This document shows positions 1 through 10,304 of a DNA stretch of 64,000 bases, piece by piece. Under the pieces are notes generated by a model. The model was not told the DNA's origin. It ran no database searches and was given only the letters and a program-made list of their open reading frames with translations. A program made the translations under genes and the position numbers. Position 1 is the first letter of the stretch. Every line of letters begins with the position of its first letter. The stretch spans positions 1 through 64,000 of the forward strand of contig CAJQUW010001633.1 of NCBI GenBank assembly GCA_907163375.1, written 5' to 3'. The DNA is from Prostheceraeus crozeri. Taxonomy: Eukaryota > Platyhelminthes > Polycladida > Euryleptidae.

Positions 1-325
1 TAGCAATTTTATTTTTTGTTTCATCTGAAAGTTTTTTTAATTTTTTTAGTTCTTCAGAATCATTCCTAAGTTTACGAATAGCTTCTAGTTGTTTTAATTC
101 GTTTTGAGACTTAACAGCATTTGATATTGCACTAGCTGTACTACCTATAGCAGCTGCTCCTTTTGCAGCAGATGTAATCAAATCTTTATTATTTTTAATT
201 AAGTTAACGATACTACCAATACCAGAAAAGATGCAATCTCCTTCTTTTTGGACGGCACCTGCGGTGCCTAGGAACTTTTGTGTTCCGACAGTTTCTACAC
301 TATCATAATGGTACACAGGTTTCAT
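1..325 (-). CDS. Element 1 small membrane-associated-like protein, runs off left edge
   Basis: An open frame on the minus strand begins at the ATG at 323-325 and continues out of the window, giving at least 108 residues. After a polar start it has a Gly/Ala-rich, mildly hydrophobic middle (ITSAAKGAAAIGSTASAI) followed by a Lys/Glu/Leu-rich, coiled-coil-like part. Small amphipathic proteins of this kind occur among capsid-associated genes of Polinton-like elements, but I recognise no family. A GC-rich hairpin (GGCACC-TGC-GGTGCC, 254-268) lies inside the frame and adds residues without breaking it. The gene points the same way as its neighbours. Confidence 0.5.
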   Translation of the reverse strand, partial: MKPVYHYDSVETVGTQKFLGTAGAVQKEGDCIFSGIGSIVNLIKNNKDLITSAAKGAAAIGSTASAISNAVKSQNELKQLEAIRKLRNDSEELKKLKKLSDETKNKIA

Positions 326-437
326 AGATGGTTCATGAGCAATTTTTATTATTTGATGCAAAATGTTTAAGATTGTGTTTATAAATTATAGGCATATTTT
401 AGGATTAAATTTGACTTTTGGGAAAAATATCTACGTG

Positions 438-1326
438 TTAAGATTTACGTTTGTGAATGGACAACAACTTCGAGATAACTTTATTAATTGCCTGTTGCAC
501 TTTATCTATTGCGTCAAGCAGCGTGTGATGTACTTTAATTTCTTTTCTATTAACTTGCATTTTCTGCTGATTAATCTTCAACGCCGTTTTAAGAGCATTT
601 AACTTAATTTTAAGAACATCTAATTGTCTTTTAACAGCATCTAACTGTTCTTTATTTTCTTTAGAGTTTTCTTGTAAATTTTTCTTTAATTCATTTTCTA
701 AATTGATTTTAAGAGTTTTCATTTTATCAACTTTTTCATTAAGTGAGTTTACTTCATTTATTATTCTATTCATCTTTTTCATTTGTTGAGTAATTTTAGA
801 ACTCAATTCATCAACACTTTTTTGGAATGTAGTTTGTAACTGCTTTAAATTTTTTTTAATTCTTTCAGGTAGTTTTTCTATTTCATCCTTCTAATTGTTC
901 TTTTAACATTTTTATCTGATGTTTATTTTTAATGACTGCAGATTTTAAATTTATAGAAAGTAATATTAAAATTTTTGATTGTTCAGAAATCTTTTTAAAA
1001 AGTTTTGCTATATCTGCTTCTAGCTCTCTATCCTTTTTATCAAGTTTTAATAATTTTTCGTTTAATGATTTGTCATTAAGTTTAAGCAACTTCAATTCAT
1101 TCATCAGTGGAACCAAAACATCGTTTATATATTTTTCTTTTAAGTCATTGATTTGTGCATCAACATATTGTTTATTTGTTAACTCTGTATTTTGTTGTGG
1201 AAGAATAGAAAGATGCAATGGACCAGATAAAACGTCTCCAGTTTTCATAATATAATTTTCTATCTCTATTTCTAATTCACGATTATTCGGGATATATGCA
1301 CCTCCACCAACATTTGGTAACATCAT
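438..1326 (-). CDS. Element 1 fibre-like coiled-coil gene region
   Basis: This minus-strand region begins at 1326 after a short N-terminus (MMLPNVGGGAYIPNN). The first third has the pattern KTGDVLSGPLHL, then Pro, then NKQYVDAQI. That pattern is the repeat of phage and giant-virus fibre proteins, where it sits before a trimeric shaft. The rest is almost entirely Leu/Lys/Glu heptad sequence, consistent with a long coiled coil. I infer a trimeric spike or fibre of the virus-like particle. No receptor-binding head is seen. The region looks broken about once. It is divergently transcribed from the 443-codon gene to its right across a short AT-rich spacer. Confidence 0.5.
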
Positions 1327-1401
1327 TTTTTGACAATAAAAAAATAAAATTTTTTCTAATAAATATAAAAAAATAAAATTTTTTCTAATAAAAATAAAAA
1401 A
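1327..1401. promoter_or_regulatory. Probable bidirectional promoter with direct repeat
   Basis: This is a 75-base, almost pure A/T spacer between two divergent genes. A segment of about 25 bases containing ATTTTTTCTAATAAA occurs twice in direct orientation, about 30 bases apart. Placement between two start codons makes a shared promoter likely. No classical TATA box position can be singled out in such AT-rich DNA. Confidence 0.4.
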
Positions 1402-2733
1402 ATGGAAACCCCAAATTTAAAAAAATTATATTCGTCCGCATCATCCTGTTCTTCTTATTCGACGAGATCAACGGGATTTGAAAATAAATGTTTTGATAAT
1501 AATAATAATAATACTATTACAAATCCATGTATAGATGTTAATATTTTATTTCAATTACAAGCCGAAATATTTAGAGAACAGACTAAAGGTTTACCTTCTA
1601 TAGAAACCAATTATTGTATTTTTCCAGGTGATCCATTTATTAAATTTATGGAGATTGTTAGTAAATATAATGATGTAGCTTATGTGGAATTAAATAAAGA
1701 AAATATGGTTATAATAGGTCATAATAATGTTTATGGTTTTATTAGAGCAGTTTTGCCGATTAGTAATACTGATTGGATAGAAACTAAAATTATTAATTAT
1801 ATTAATATTAAAGAATTAGTTAAAAAATTAAAATCTTTTTCCAAAGAAAAAATTAGATTATTTGTTGATGAACAAAATCAATATAACATTCACATAGAGA
1901 GTAAAAAACATAATGAAGAATTATTTTGTCAGGTATATTATAGAGACACAATTTATAAACAAGAAACATTAGAAATGCCGCAAAGATATGATGATGATAC
2001 GTATATAGGATTATATTCCAACTTAAATATTAATTTATTAAAATCTTATATAAATGGTTTAGCTCAACAAGAGAAAATTTATATGTGGACAACACCTTAT
2101 ACTATTAACAATGACCATAATCATAATCATAATCATAATAAACGAACCGAAGGTTCTAGGGCTTTGCCCGATCTTAAAGAATCTTATGATAATAATGATA
2201 ATAATATAGATGATAATAATGATGATTCTGAAACATCTGAAAATGGTGTAAATGGTAAAAAAGATTATAAAAATATTAGTAATTATAAAAATTTATCTAA
2301 ATTTCATTTTCTTACAATTGAAAATAATAATGATGGTATAGTTGAAGATACTGTTAGACAACTATGTGTCGGGTCTACAAAATTTAAATTAGGATTTACA
2401 TCTAATCAATTTAAAATTTTATCATCTTTAATAAAAACTAAAACTGATTCAGATTATGGTGGTGTTATTAAATTTTCCAAAAGAGATCAAAGACCAATAT
2501 TTTTCTCTATTATATTATTATCAGATAAGAAATGTAATTTAGAAATAGATATTCCTATCAGGGAATGGTATCCTATCAGGGAATGGCATCCTATACCAAA
2601 AAGTGTAATTTATGATGATGAAGAAACAATTTATGATGATGATGAAGAATCAATTGATGATGATGAAGAATCAATAGTTAGTGAAAATAAATTTAAATTA
2701 TCTTTTGATAAAACATTATATGATGAAACTTAA
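1402..2733 (+). CDS. Element 1 unknown 443-residue protein with low-complexity inserts
   Basis: This is the only rightward gene of element 1, open from the ATG at 1402 to 2733. Residues about 50-230 and 290-390 form two globular, beta-rich-looking blocks. They are separated by a His/Asn/Asp-rich linker (HNHNHNHN, then poly-Asp/Asn), and the C-terminus is a run of Asp/Glu. The two-block layout with an acidic tail loosely resembles a DNA sliding clamp, but no clear motif supports that, so I leave it unassigned. Two GC-rich inserts sit in frame: a GGGC-TTT-GCCC hairpin near 2,158-2,168, and a duplicated 18-base segment near 2,550-2,590 that gives a repeated PIREW. Confidence 0.6.
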   Translation: METPNLKKLYSSASSCSSYSTRSTGFENKCFDNNNNNTITNPCIDVNILFQLQAEIFREQTKGLPSIETNYCIFPGDPFIKFMEIVSKYNDVAYVELNKENMVIIGHNNVYGFIRAVLPISNTDWIETKIINYINIKELVKKLKSFSKEKIRLFVDEQNQYNIHIESKKHNEELFCQVYYRDTIYKQETLEMPQRYDDDTYIGLYSNLNINLLKSYINGLAQQEKIYMWTTPYTINNDHNHNHNHNKRTEGSRALPDLKESYDNNDNNIDDNNDDSETSENGVNGKKDYKNISNYKNLSKFHFLTIENNNDGIVEDTVRQLCVGSTKFKLGFTSNQFKILSSLIKTKTDSDYGGVIKFSKRDQRPIFFSIILLSDKKCNLEIDIPIREWYPIREWHPIPKSVIYDDEETIYDDDEESIDDDEESIVSENKFKLSFDKTLYDET

Positions 2734-2942
2734 TATGATAAAACTTAATAGAAAATACCAAAATATTCGATAAATATATTTTCATATGTAATAAAATTTT
2801 TAGATGTAATAAGTTTTTAGATGTAATAAGTTTTTAGATGTAATAAGTTTATAGATGTAATAAATTTTTTAGATGGAATAAGTTTTTAGATGTTATAAAT
2901 TTTTTAGATGTTATAAATTTTTTAGATGTTATAAAAAAATTA
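2734..2942. repeat. 17-bp tandem repeat between convergent genes
   Basis: The spacer between two convergent genes holds about eight imperfect copies of a 17-bp AT-rich unit (TTTTTAGATGTAATAAG and variants), from about 2,799 to 2,935. Repeats in a convergent spacer could act in transcription termination. TAATAA occurs in several units, but a canonical AATAAA is not regular. Confidence 0.7.
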
Positions 2943-5900
2943 TTATTCCCACGTGTCATCATCATCACTTAAATTACTCTCACAGATGATTGTTTGAAAT
3001 ATTTCAGCTTGAATATCTTCTCCGTTATAAGGTAACATAATTTCATTTTCATCAGGTGCTTGACGTTTAAGAATATTTATTTGACCAGAAAATTTTTTTT
3101 CTTCAGTATTATTATTTTTATCAGGAATACTAATTCCAGTTTCTAAAGATCTTTTCCATGGTTTATTAACTGTAGTCGATAATGTTTTCCCCGAATATAA
3201 TTTTAGAAAATCTTCTACTTTTACTTTATCTTGTGAATATCCTTTGAATGTTTTCTTTTCACTAAGTCTCCCTTGTTCATCTACAGTAATACAGTATTTT
3301 ACTTTAGGTGCAATAAACATTGCAAAAATAATTCCACCATTTCCATAATCATTTTTCCCTTGACACAATTCTCCTCCAACATATCCAGCAGCGTCTAATT
3401 TATTAAAGAGCTCATTGGAAATATATATTGAATCAGTATCTGTATAATGAATGTATTTTTCTTTGAAACCATTAATTTCTAAAATAAAGTTATTCATGAT
3501 TCTTCTAGAGTGAGAAAGAATGAAAGAACCTAAGTGTGATGGCATGAATGACGTCTTCCCATCTTTTACAATATTAGTTTTGAGAAATTCATCATCTTCC
3601 ATTTCTACTTTCGCTAAATATTGTTCATCATTTAATTTTTCATAATCTTTTACTTCTTGAGTGAAATTTTTTCTCAATGTATTCTCATTCAATAAATGAT
3701 ATTTAGTGGTTATATCTTTTTGCACAGTTTTGCCATATAGCGAATTCATCAATAATTTAATTAACTCATCACCTACAGTATTTCCTTCTGTTTTATATCT
3801 TTTTCTCAAATTAAAAAGTTTTTCAATATAATTTCGAAATGGTGAAACTTGATAATTTTTTTCATAAATTATATCATCAGTAATATGTAAGATTTTTCCC
3901 CCACATCTAACAATTTCTTGTATGTCTACAGAAGTTAATACATCATAACATATACCATTTCAAAACCTGATTACTTTTACATGAGAATTATTATTTTGAT
4001 TTTTAACTTTATCTTTAATAGGAACTGGTTGGAAAAACATATCATTCGGATATTGAAACACAACAGAGAATATTCCAGTTTTAGGTCTAAATGTTTGTGT
4101 ATTAAATTTATATACTATTTCCCGCTCTTCTTCTTGACGAAATTTTCTAGCTGATTCAGCTTTAGGGTATTCTGAATTTTCATCATACATAGCTGATGGA
4201 TATAAAGATGTTGCATCAAAAGCCATTAGAAATTCATTTTTTTGTTCAAGTAGTTGATTTCAGTTTTATCTCCTAAATCTCGATACTGTTTCATTAAATC
4301 TATTAAATTATTTCCAGGGGACAAAGCCCCACCAGCGTAGCGACCAAGGGACAAAGTCCCCCCAGCGCAGCGACCAGGTAAATACTGTTTTAATATTGGT
4401 AACAAGATGCTACAAAATGGCGATATGTATTTTCTTATATTTGCTGAAACTCTTCCACCTTTAACAGATTTTCTAATATAATTTCTAGCCCATAAATCTA
4501 TATGAGAATGAATATTTATATTGTCATTTTGTACGCTTTTCATCCAACCGTTAAATGTTAAAGCAGAGGATGTCAAATTAGTAGTTATATCTTCACCAAC
4601 TAAATCTTGCATAACATTATTATATTTGTAGATACAAAAAGCTAAAGAAAGAATATCGTTAACTAAATATGGTCTCCATTCAATTTCTTTTTCTTTATAA
4701 TTTTCATGTGTTATGTCTCCAATTTCATAATTTAATTTACACACATTCATAGGAATTTTAAAATTCTCACACCATTTAGAAAGACTTGTTTTTACATGTT
4801 GATAACTACATTTCATTATAATAGTTTGAAGTGCTAATTTACCTGAAGGTGAATCTTTTTTCATATTGTTTTTAAATCTAAAAGATTTTTGAATGTATCT
4901 ACTAACACATTCAGTTGTATAAGGATTTTGTAATGAAGCAGTCAATATTCCTCTTGAAGTTTTAAGAGGCGGTTTAGATAATTTAAAATTAGCTTTTATC
5001 GGAAAATAGGAATCAAAACCTGATGAATTGTGAGCTATTAAAGTTACTCTCGAATAATTAAATTTTCCAAGAGTTTTAAAAAATTGATGGATCGGACATA
5101 CATCCTCTGGGTTTCCCCCGATCGTACATTCATCATCCACAGTTCTCGTAAATATTTTCACACAATTTTGAAGTTTATTGAATTCTAATTCAGTTAAATT
5201 ATTATACTCATCAATCTGTTTTTTAAGTTTTTTAATTTCATCTTCATCTTTTGATCGTTTAATTTTAATCATATCACTTAACAAACGTGTTTCTAATTCT
5301 TTCAATCTTTGTTTCGGTAAACAACATATAAATTTATTAAAATTAATAGCTCCTACAGCATAAGGAATAGGATGAGCTGTTGAACAGTTAGGATCGGGAA
5401 AAGTTTCGAGATCCCAAATATATGTTGAACCATAGTCAATTTTTTTCTTTGTTATGATTTTATATGGACGCGTTGTTAGATTTTCATCAGTAACTGTTTT
5501 ATATATGGGTTTGAAATTATTTTCAATTTCTCTAATAGCTTTTAATTTATGAGATTTATTAATTAAACAATAGTGACCAATTGTTGAACCTGCGTGAAAA
5601 TAATTGTAATAAACATAATTATGAAACGTTTCAATTCCTCTAGGATTTAAATGACGATTGGCAGGACTATAATATTGAACACATTCTCCAAAATATTTAT
5701 TGAATTGAGAAAATTTGCAGTTTGACATTACTCCTGTTCTAGATGTGGCTTTCTCTTTATATAAAAAATTATTAAACATTTCTTTCATAATTTCTCCTTG
5801 TTCTTCATTAAAACCTCGTAAAACATTATAACATTTAATAAAACAAAAATCTTCAGAAGGAATATAACAATATTCACCGAAATATTCTTTGATTCTATAT

Positions 5901-6460
5901 TTCATATTAATCCCTGCCCCTCTATGCGATCTTTGTACTAACTTCATTCCAAAATCTTCATATTTAACATTACCTGTAAAAATCCATTCGTTAGCATCGG
6001 ATTTCTCATCCAGATTCGAAAACCATGTTTCAAATGATTTTTTATTATAGAAGGTTACGTAAAAATTTTGAATTATATTTTCCTGATCTTTAATAACTTT
6101 TCCAAGTAAATTAATAATTTTACCATTTGCTAAAAGTTTCCGCATATCATTTACTACATTAATAAAAGATACATTTTCATATTTAATTTCATTTGGATTA
6201 AATAAATTACATAAATCATCACCAAGTTCATCCTTAATTCTATCATCGAAAAAGATATCAGTAATAGGAGTTTCTAATATTTCTTTTGTTCCACTTTTCT
6301 GTTTTTTAGTATTACGTCTAATACTACGCCTAGTACGTTTCTGTTTTCTAATACGTTTACTACGTTTACTATGTTTAATTTGCGCATCAAACTCAGAAAT
6401 TTGTTTCTTGATTAATTCATCAATCCTAGAGGTTTGTCCGAGAGACATTTCACGATTCAT
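2943..6460 (-). pseudogene. polB: Element 1 family B DNA polymerase with 3'-5' exonuclease domain
   Basis: The minus strand from 6460 to 2943 carries a family B polymerase of about 1,150 codons, the size usual for Polinton-type enzymes. An Arg/Lys-rich N-terminus comes first. Exonuclease motifs follow: WDLETF (Exo I), LIAHNSSGFD (Exo II) and YLVNDILSL (Exo III). Polymerase motif A (DATSLYPS), motif B (LLMNSLYG) and motif C (YTDTDSIY) come in the expected order. It would copy the element's linear genome, and Polinton relatives are protein-primed; the priming region is not identifiable here. The gene looks broken about twice. A duplicated GC-rich 31-bp hairpin insert lies in the coding region at 4,317-4,378. 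Confidence 0.85.
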
Positions 6461-6485
6461 ATTTTTTAAAAGAAAAAATGAATTT

Positions 6486-6815
6486 TTACATAGAACCTCG
6501 GTTCCGTTTTTGCATATACACAGGAATATGTAATTGATGTAATGTTTCTAATTCATGTGCTGTTAAATGTTCTTTCTTAACCAACCACCATAAATTATTA
6601 TACGCCAAAAATACTCGGAAACTTCTTAAACAAAGTGGAAAGTCTTTTGTTTTAACACACGGTTTAATACCATGTTTTGTTTTATAATCTGTAACGAGCG
6701 CTACGTATTTATGATGATAATAAAATCTAACTTCTTTCTTCGAATTTACAGGATTTGTAGGATGACGATAATCTTTTAAAACTGGTACATGCTCTATCTT
6801 ATAATCATTCAACAT
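6486..6815 (-). CDS. Element 1 unknown 109-residue protein
   Basis: An open frame from the ATG at 6815 encodes a compact basic protein rich in Tyr, His and Trp (YYHHKYVALV, NNLWWLVKK). It sits between the polymerase and the ATPase, all on the minus strand. I recognise no family. Its size, basic charge and position would suit a DNA-binding or replication accessory protein, but that is inference from context only. The last codons fall in a small GC-rich hairpin (GAACC-TC-GGTTC, 6,492-6,503), so the C-terminus seems shaped by the same kind of insert seen elsewhere in this element. Confidence 0.5.
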   Translation of the reverse strand: MLNDYKIEHVPVLKDYRHPTNPVNSKKEVRFYYHHKYVALVTDYKTKHGIKPCVKTKDFPLCLRSFRVFLAYNNLWWLVKKEHLTAHELETLHQLHIPVYMQKRNRGSM

Positions 6816-6910
6816 ATTTTTTTTTTATTTTTATTAACAAAAAATTTATAAGAAAAAATTGTTCGGTCACTCCGTTCGATCACTCCTCGAAAATATTTTC
6901 TATAACTCTT

Positions 6911-7678
6911 TCACTCCTCGAAAATATTTTCTATAACTCTTTCATGAATTTTTTTATCAATATTAATTGTGATAAATCCATAATCTTTTGACCAAGCATT
7001 GTTACACGATTGTTTAAATTCATCTTTATTTCTTACACATAAATCTCTTAACAAATCACTTAAGTTTCTTGCATTTATTTCAAATAGTATAAATATATTT
7101 GCATTCTTTCTAATAACACTTCCGTCTAATGAATACATACTTTGTGTTAAATAAAATACACTACAGTTATTATGTTTACCTCTTGTGAAATAATTTCTCT
7201 GAACTGACTGATTTCTATCATTAACACAATCATCAAAAATTACACAATGTTTCATTGTTTTATCTAGTTTACTAGGATCTTGCATATTACCACTATCATC
7301 TATTAGTTGTATCTTTATATGGTTATTTTTATTAGATTCTACTAACTGATTATTTTTTGCTGCTTCTTCACACCACGAACTTATTTCTTCTTCATCTTCA
7401 GATTTTTCATATTCTTTGAATAATGAAGCAATTGCTGTTTTTTTAAGATTATTTTCAAATCCATATTTTAAAAATTGATAGACGGGTTGTTTTGTCGTTG
7501 TTGTATAAATTATAAGATTGTTATAATCCAAAAAATTTGGAGTCGTTAAAATTTTAAATAATAGATATGTTTTTCCACATCCTGATCTTCCACAAATAAC
7601 TGACAAAACTTTATTAGATAAATTTGGATGATGATTAAATTTAAGTTTTTTTTTATTTAATGGAGGTACTTCACTCAT
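6911..7678 (-). CDS. Element 1 DNA-packaging ATPase, A32/FtsK-HerA type
   Basis: This 255-residue ATPase starts at 7678. The Walker A motif GRSGCGKT lies near residues 31-38 and a Walker B-like stretch (HCVIFDDCVND) near residue 150. A sensor-like YLTQSMYS follows, similar to the ITQN of related ATPases. Length and layout fit the genome-packaging ATPases of Polintons, virophages and large DNA viruses, which pump DNA into capsids. The C-terminus overlaps a 31-bp direct duplication at 6,881-6,942. It is distinct in sequence from the ATPase of element 2 at 16,813, so the two elements are separate lineages. Confidence 0.85.
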   Translation of the reverse strand: MSEVPPLNKKKLKFNHHPNLSNKVLSVICGRSGCGKTYLLFKILTTPNFLDYNNLIIYTTTTKQPVYQFLKYGFENNLKKTAIASLFKEYEKSEDEEEISSWCEEAAKNNQLVESNKNNHIKIQLIDDSGNMQDPSKLDKTMKHCVIFDDCVNDRNQSVQRNYFTRGKHNNCSVFYLTQSMYSLDGSVIRKNANIFILFEINARNLSDLLRDLCVRNKDEFKQSCNNAWSKDYGFITINIDKKIHERVIENIFEE

Positions 7679-7787
7679 TTTTTAATAAAAAAATTTATTT
7701 TTATTTTTTTTATTTTTTGTTTCTAAAGAAGAAGAAAATTAAACTTCTCTAGCTTCGCGTGGGAGTTTATACCTCTCGAACGGGAGT

Positions 7788-8666
7788 TTATACCTCCCGA
7801 ACCAAAAGATCTATCATAATCTCTTCACCTCCAAAATTTATTTCTTGTCCTTTTTCATCAGTGATTCTAATGTTAATGTTGTTAATAGTTTTTCTTGTAA
7901 TAGGAAAATATATTAATGTTTGTGGAAATACATTTAATCTATAACCAATGGGTACAGTAAAAGCTGGAAAACTGAATATTAAATTTGATAATTTACCATT
8001 TATATATCCTCCTTCAATAATGTCACAATGTACAACAATTGAATTTATTTCAGTTATTTTTGGAATCTTCTCACCTAAATGATAACCTTGACTATAGGTT
8101 TGTTTATTAAATCCTAATAGCTTTGACAATGATCTATCATGATTAAAATCAACTTGATGATTTTCGTCTAAAGTAAGAGAAAATTTATTAACTGCCGGTT
8201 CAACTGCAAAATGTAATTGTTTCTTATCTTTAAATGGTATACCTAAATGTCTCTTAATTTCATTTGATATTGTTTCAACTTCGTAAGAACCAGGAAGAAA
8301 AGTTAGTATTTTCCATGTTTTTCCTTTATCAGTAGAATATCTAAATTGATCATTCACATCTTTGATAACGTTTTGAATAGTGTTAAATGTAGAGAAACTA
8401 GTCAATGCAATTTGATAATTTTTATTCTGTTCTAAATGTAGAATGGGTTCTAAATTACAAGTGTGTGATGAAGTAGTTGTTATGATTTTTAACGTCGTAC
8501 TAAATTTTGATGAACCCAAAATCTCTGTCAAATTTTCTAAATGATCATTAATTTTGTCTAAATCTGCTGAACACATTTTTAAACTAAAAAAATTAAATAA
8601 ATATTTTTTTATGAAAAAAGTAAAACAACAACATATTTCAGCTACGGGCGAAGCCCTGGAGGACAT
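7788..8666 (-). CDS. Element 1 minor capsid (penton-like) protein
   Basis: An open frame of 292 codons runs from 8666. A more natural start is the later Met at about residue 31 (MCSADLDKIND), because the first part is encoded by GC-rich hairpin inserts at 8,646-8,677. The body is beta-rich, with recurring patterns such as NKNYQIALTSFSTFNTI, PGSYEVETI, LGF and IIEGGYINGK. I associate this pattern with jelly-roll minor capsid proteins that sit next to the ATPase in Polinton-like elements. The 3' end lies in a duplicated GGGAGTTTATACC segment at 7,761-7,798. The function is inferred from pattern and neighbourhood. Confidence 0.55.
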   Translation of the reverse strand: MSSRASPVAEICCCFTFFIKKYLFNFFSLKMCSADLDKINDHLENLTEILGSSKFSTTLKIITTTSSHTCNLEPILHLEQNKNYQIALTSFSTFNTIQNVIKDVNDQFRYSTDKGKTWKILTFLPGSYEVETISNEIKRHLGIPFKDKKQLHFAVEPAVNKFSLTLDENHQVDFNHDRSLSKLLGFNKQTYSQGYHLGEKIPKITEINSIVVHCDIIEGGYINGKLSNLIFSFPAFTVPIGYRLNVFPQTLIYFPITRKTINNINIRITDEKGQEINFGGEEIMIDLLVREV

Positions 8667-9553
8667 CAGAGATGTCCGGTTATACTTTTATAATCCTCTT
8701 CATTTAGAATCTTCTTTTCTAACAGTCTTTTCAATATAGCATGAATTTCATTGAAACTAGAATTATGTCCTTCTTTTATTGCAGATATTAAAATATTTAA
8801 TCTATTTAGTAATTCTTGTGGATCATCTGGTAAAAATATGGTTGTTTCTGTTTTCTGTTTTTCAGATAAACCTTTCCCTACTTTAACTCCCGTTGATAAT
8901 AAATTTTCTAATTGTTTATAACGTCTAAGAGATTTTACTGCACCAACTCTGTCTAACATAGCTTTATATTTTATGGGATCTTCTACAGCATAATTATTTA
9001 AATCTGCTCCTCTTAAAAGATCAACAAAATTTCTATCTAAATTAAAAGGAGATTTATCTGGTGAAAAAATTATACCTCGAAAAGGTTGTGGAAATATTTC
9101 TTTTTGACCGAGATAAAATCTAGGTATTGTTTTTCCATCTATAAATGAAATAGAATGTTCAAATTGCATAGATTTTGGTAATTTCTTATTAATGTTTGAT
9201 TCTAGTAATCCATAGTCATCTAATATAGTTTTGTGCTCTGGATCTGTTATATCAATTTGTTTATCATTATTTGTAAGTTCTTTTTCAAGAGTTTTAAATG
9301 GTTCCATAGTTTTTTCAAAATCAGTTTTTACTTGCTCGGTTTGCTGCATTTTTTCAAACATATCAGATTGAATACCAGCTTTTATCATTCTATGTTGAAG
9401 ATGATTTTCTTTCATAATATTTCTTTGTTTTATTAACTCTTCTAATTGTTTTATTCTTTTAAAATTATCAGCTCTAATTTTATCCATTTTTAAAATATAA
9501 TACTTGAATTTTGTGGTAACATTGGAATACAGCAAAAACATTTTACTGAACAA
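8666..9553 (-). CDS. Element 1 coiled-coil protein of unknown function
   Basis: An open frame of 295 codons starts at 9553. Inner Met codons at about residue 23 (MDKIRADNFKRIKQ) may be the true start, as the first 22 residues look like leader noise. The first 100 residues are a Lys/Glu/Gln-rich coiled coil. The middle has FIDGKTIPRFYLG and LDRVGAVKSLRRYKQLENLL, and the C-terminus is helical. It lies between the minor-capsid-like gene and the membrane protein. The layout recalls the 230-residue gene of element 2 at 16,124, which also lies beside capsid and ATPase genes, but sequence similarity is not evident. Possibly a capsid-associated protein. Confidence 0.5.
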   Translation of the reverse strand: MFSKMFLLYSNVTTKFKYYILKMDKIRADNFKRIKQLEELIKQRNIMKENHLQHRMIKAGIQSDMFEKMQQTEQVKTDFEKTMEPFKTLEKELTNNDKQIDITDPEHKTILDDYGLLESNINKKLPKSMQFEHSISFIDGKTIPRFYLGQKEIFPQPFRGIIFSPDKSPFNLDRNFVDLLRGADLNNYAVEDPIKYKAMLDRVGAVKSLRRYKQLENLLSTGVKVGKGLSEKQKTETTIFLPDDPQELLNRLNILISAIKEGHNSSFNEIHAILKRLLEKKILNEEDYKSITGHL

Positions 9554-9608
9554 ATTATTTTTTTATTGCTTTGTTGTTTGACATCTTTTCGTTTAAAGTT
9601 TTCTCGTT

Positions 9609-10304
9609 TTAAGTTTTGTTTAATAAAGTTTTGCTTAAATTTTCGCTTAAAATTTTTAGCTCTTCTAAAAAAATTTTGTAATTTTCTTCATTAGAAATTT
9701 TGCCATCACTAGAAATTTTGCCATCCTGTTTATTCTTATCATCAACTTTTTCGGACTTTAAATGAAATGGCGTTTTATTAGCTTTATTAGCTATTTGATC
9801 AAATTTTTCAATCTCATCTAACGTAATAACATTATCATCACATACTCTTTGAAAGTAGTAATGTAGTTTATCATAGACTTCTTTAATATGTAAATGCTTA
9901 GTTTTTAATGATTTTCGTTTCTTAGTTATTAAAGATTTATCTAACATTGTAACAAGTGAAGTTGCAAAAACGCCCGTACCTGTTAAAGCTGTAGCAACTA
10001 CTGGAATTACTAAAACACCAGAAGATATAACAATTATTAAAGCACCTAAACTTATTGTTAAGAATATGCCAATTCCTGGTGTTACATTCTTAACTTTAGT
10101 CCATCTCTTTCTTAATTTTTTATAATGCTCTAATCTTAATAATAATTGAGATTCCTTATCTTTCATATAGCGTACTCTATCTTTGTGTTTTTCAATGTTC
10201 ATTTTTTCAATGTTAATCTTTTCAATGTCCATTAAAGTAGAACTACGTTCATATGATATTGAAGGATATATTCTTGCGGTTTCTTCCATTTTTGTTTCTT
10301 CCAT
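9609..10304 (-). CDS. Element 1 membrane protein with two adjacent hydrophobic segments
   Basis: This 231-codon frame starts at 10304. A basic helical region (about residues 30-75) precedes two hydrophobic segments at about residues 77-95 and 97-125 (SLGALIIVISSGVLVIPVV, then an Ala/Thr/Gly-rich stretch). Basic residues follow, then a soluble tail. The layout predicts a hairpin membrane protein of an internal or host membrane. Later Met codons are possible starts. A decayed copy of part of this gene reappears at about 12,505-12,556, outside the element. No family is recognised. Confidence 0.5.
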   Translation of the reverse strand: MEETKMEETARIYPSISYERSSTLMDIEKINIEKMNIEKHKDRVRYMKDKESQLLLRLEHYKKLRKRWTKVKNVTPGIGIFLTISLGALIIVISSGVLVIPVVATALTGTGVFATSLVTMLDKSLITKKRKSLKTKHLHIKEVYDKLHYYFQRVCDDNVITLDEIEKFDQIANKANKTPFHLKSEKVDDKNKQDGKISSDGKISNEENYKIFLEELKILSENLSKTLLNKT

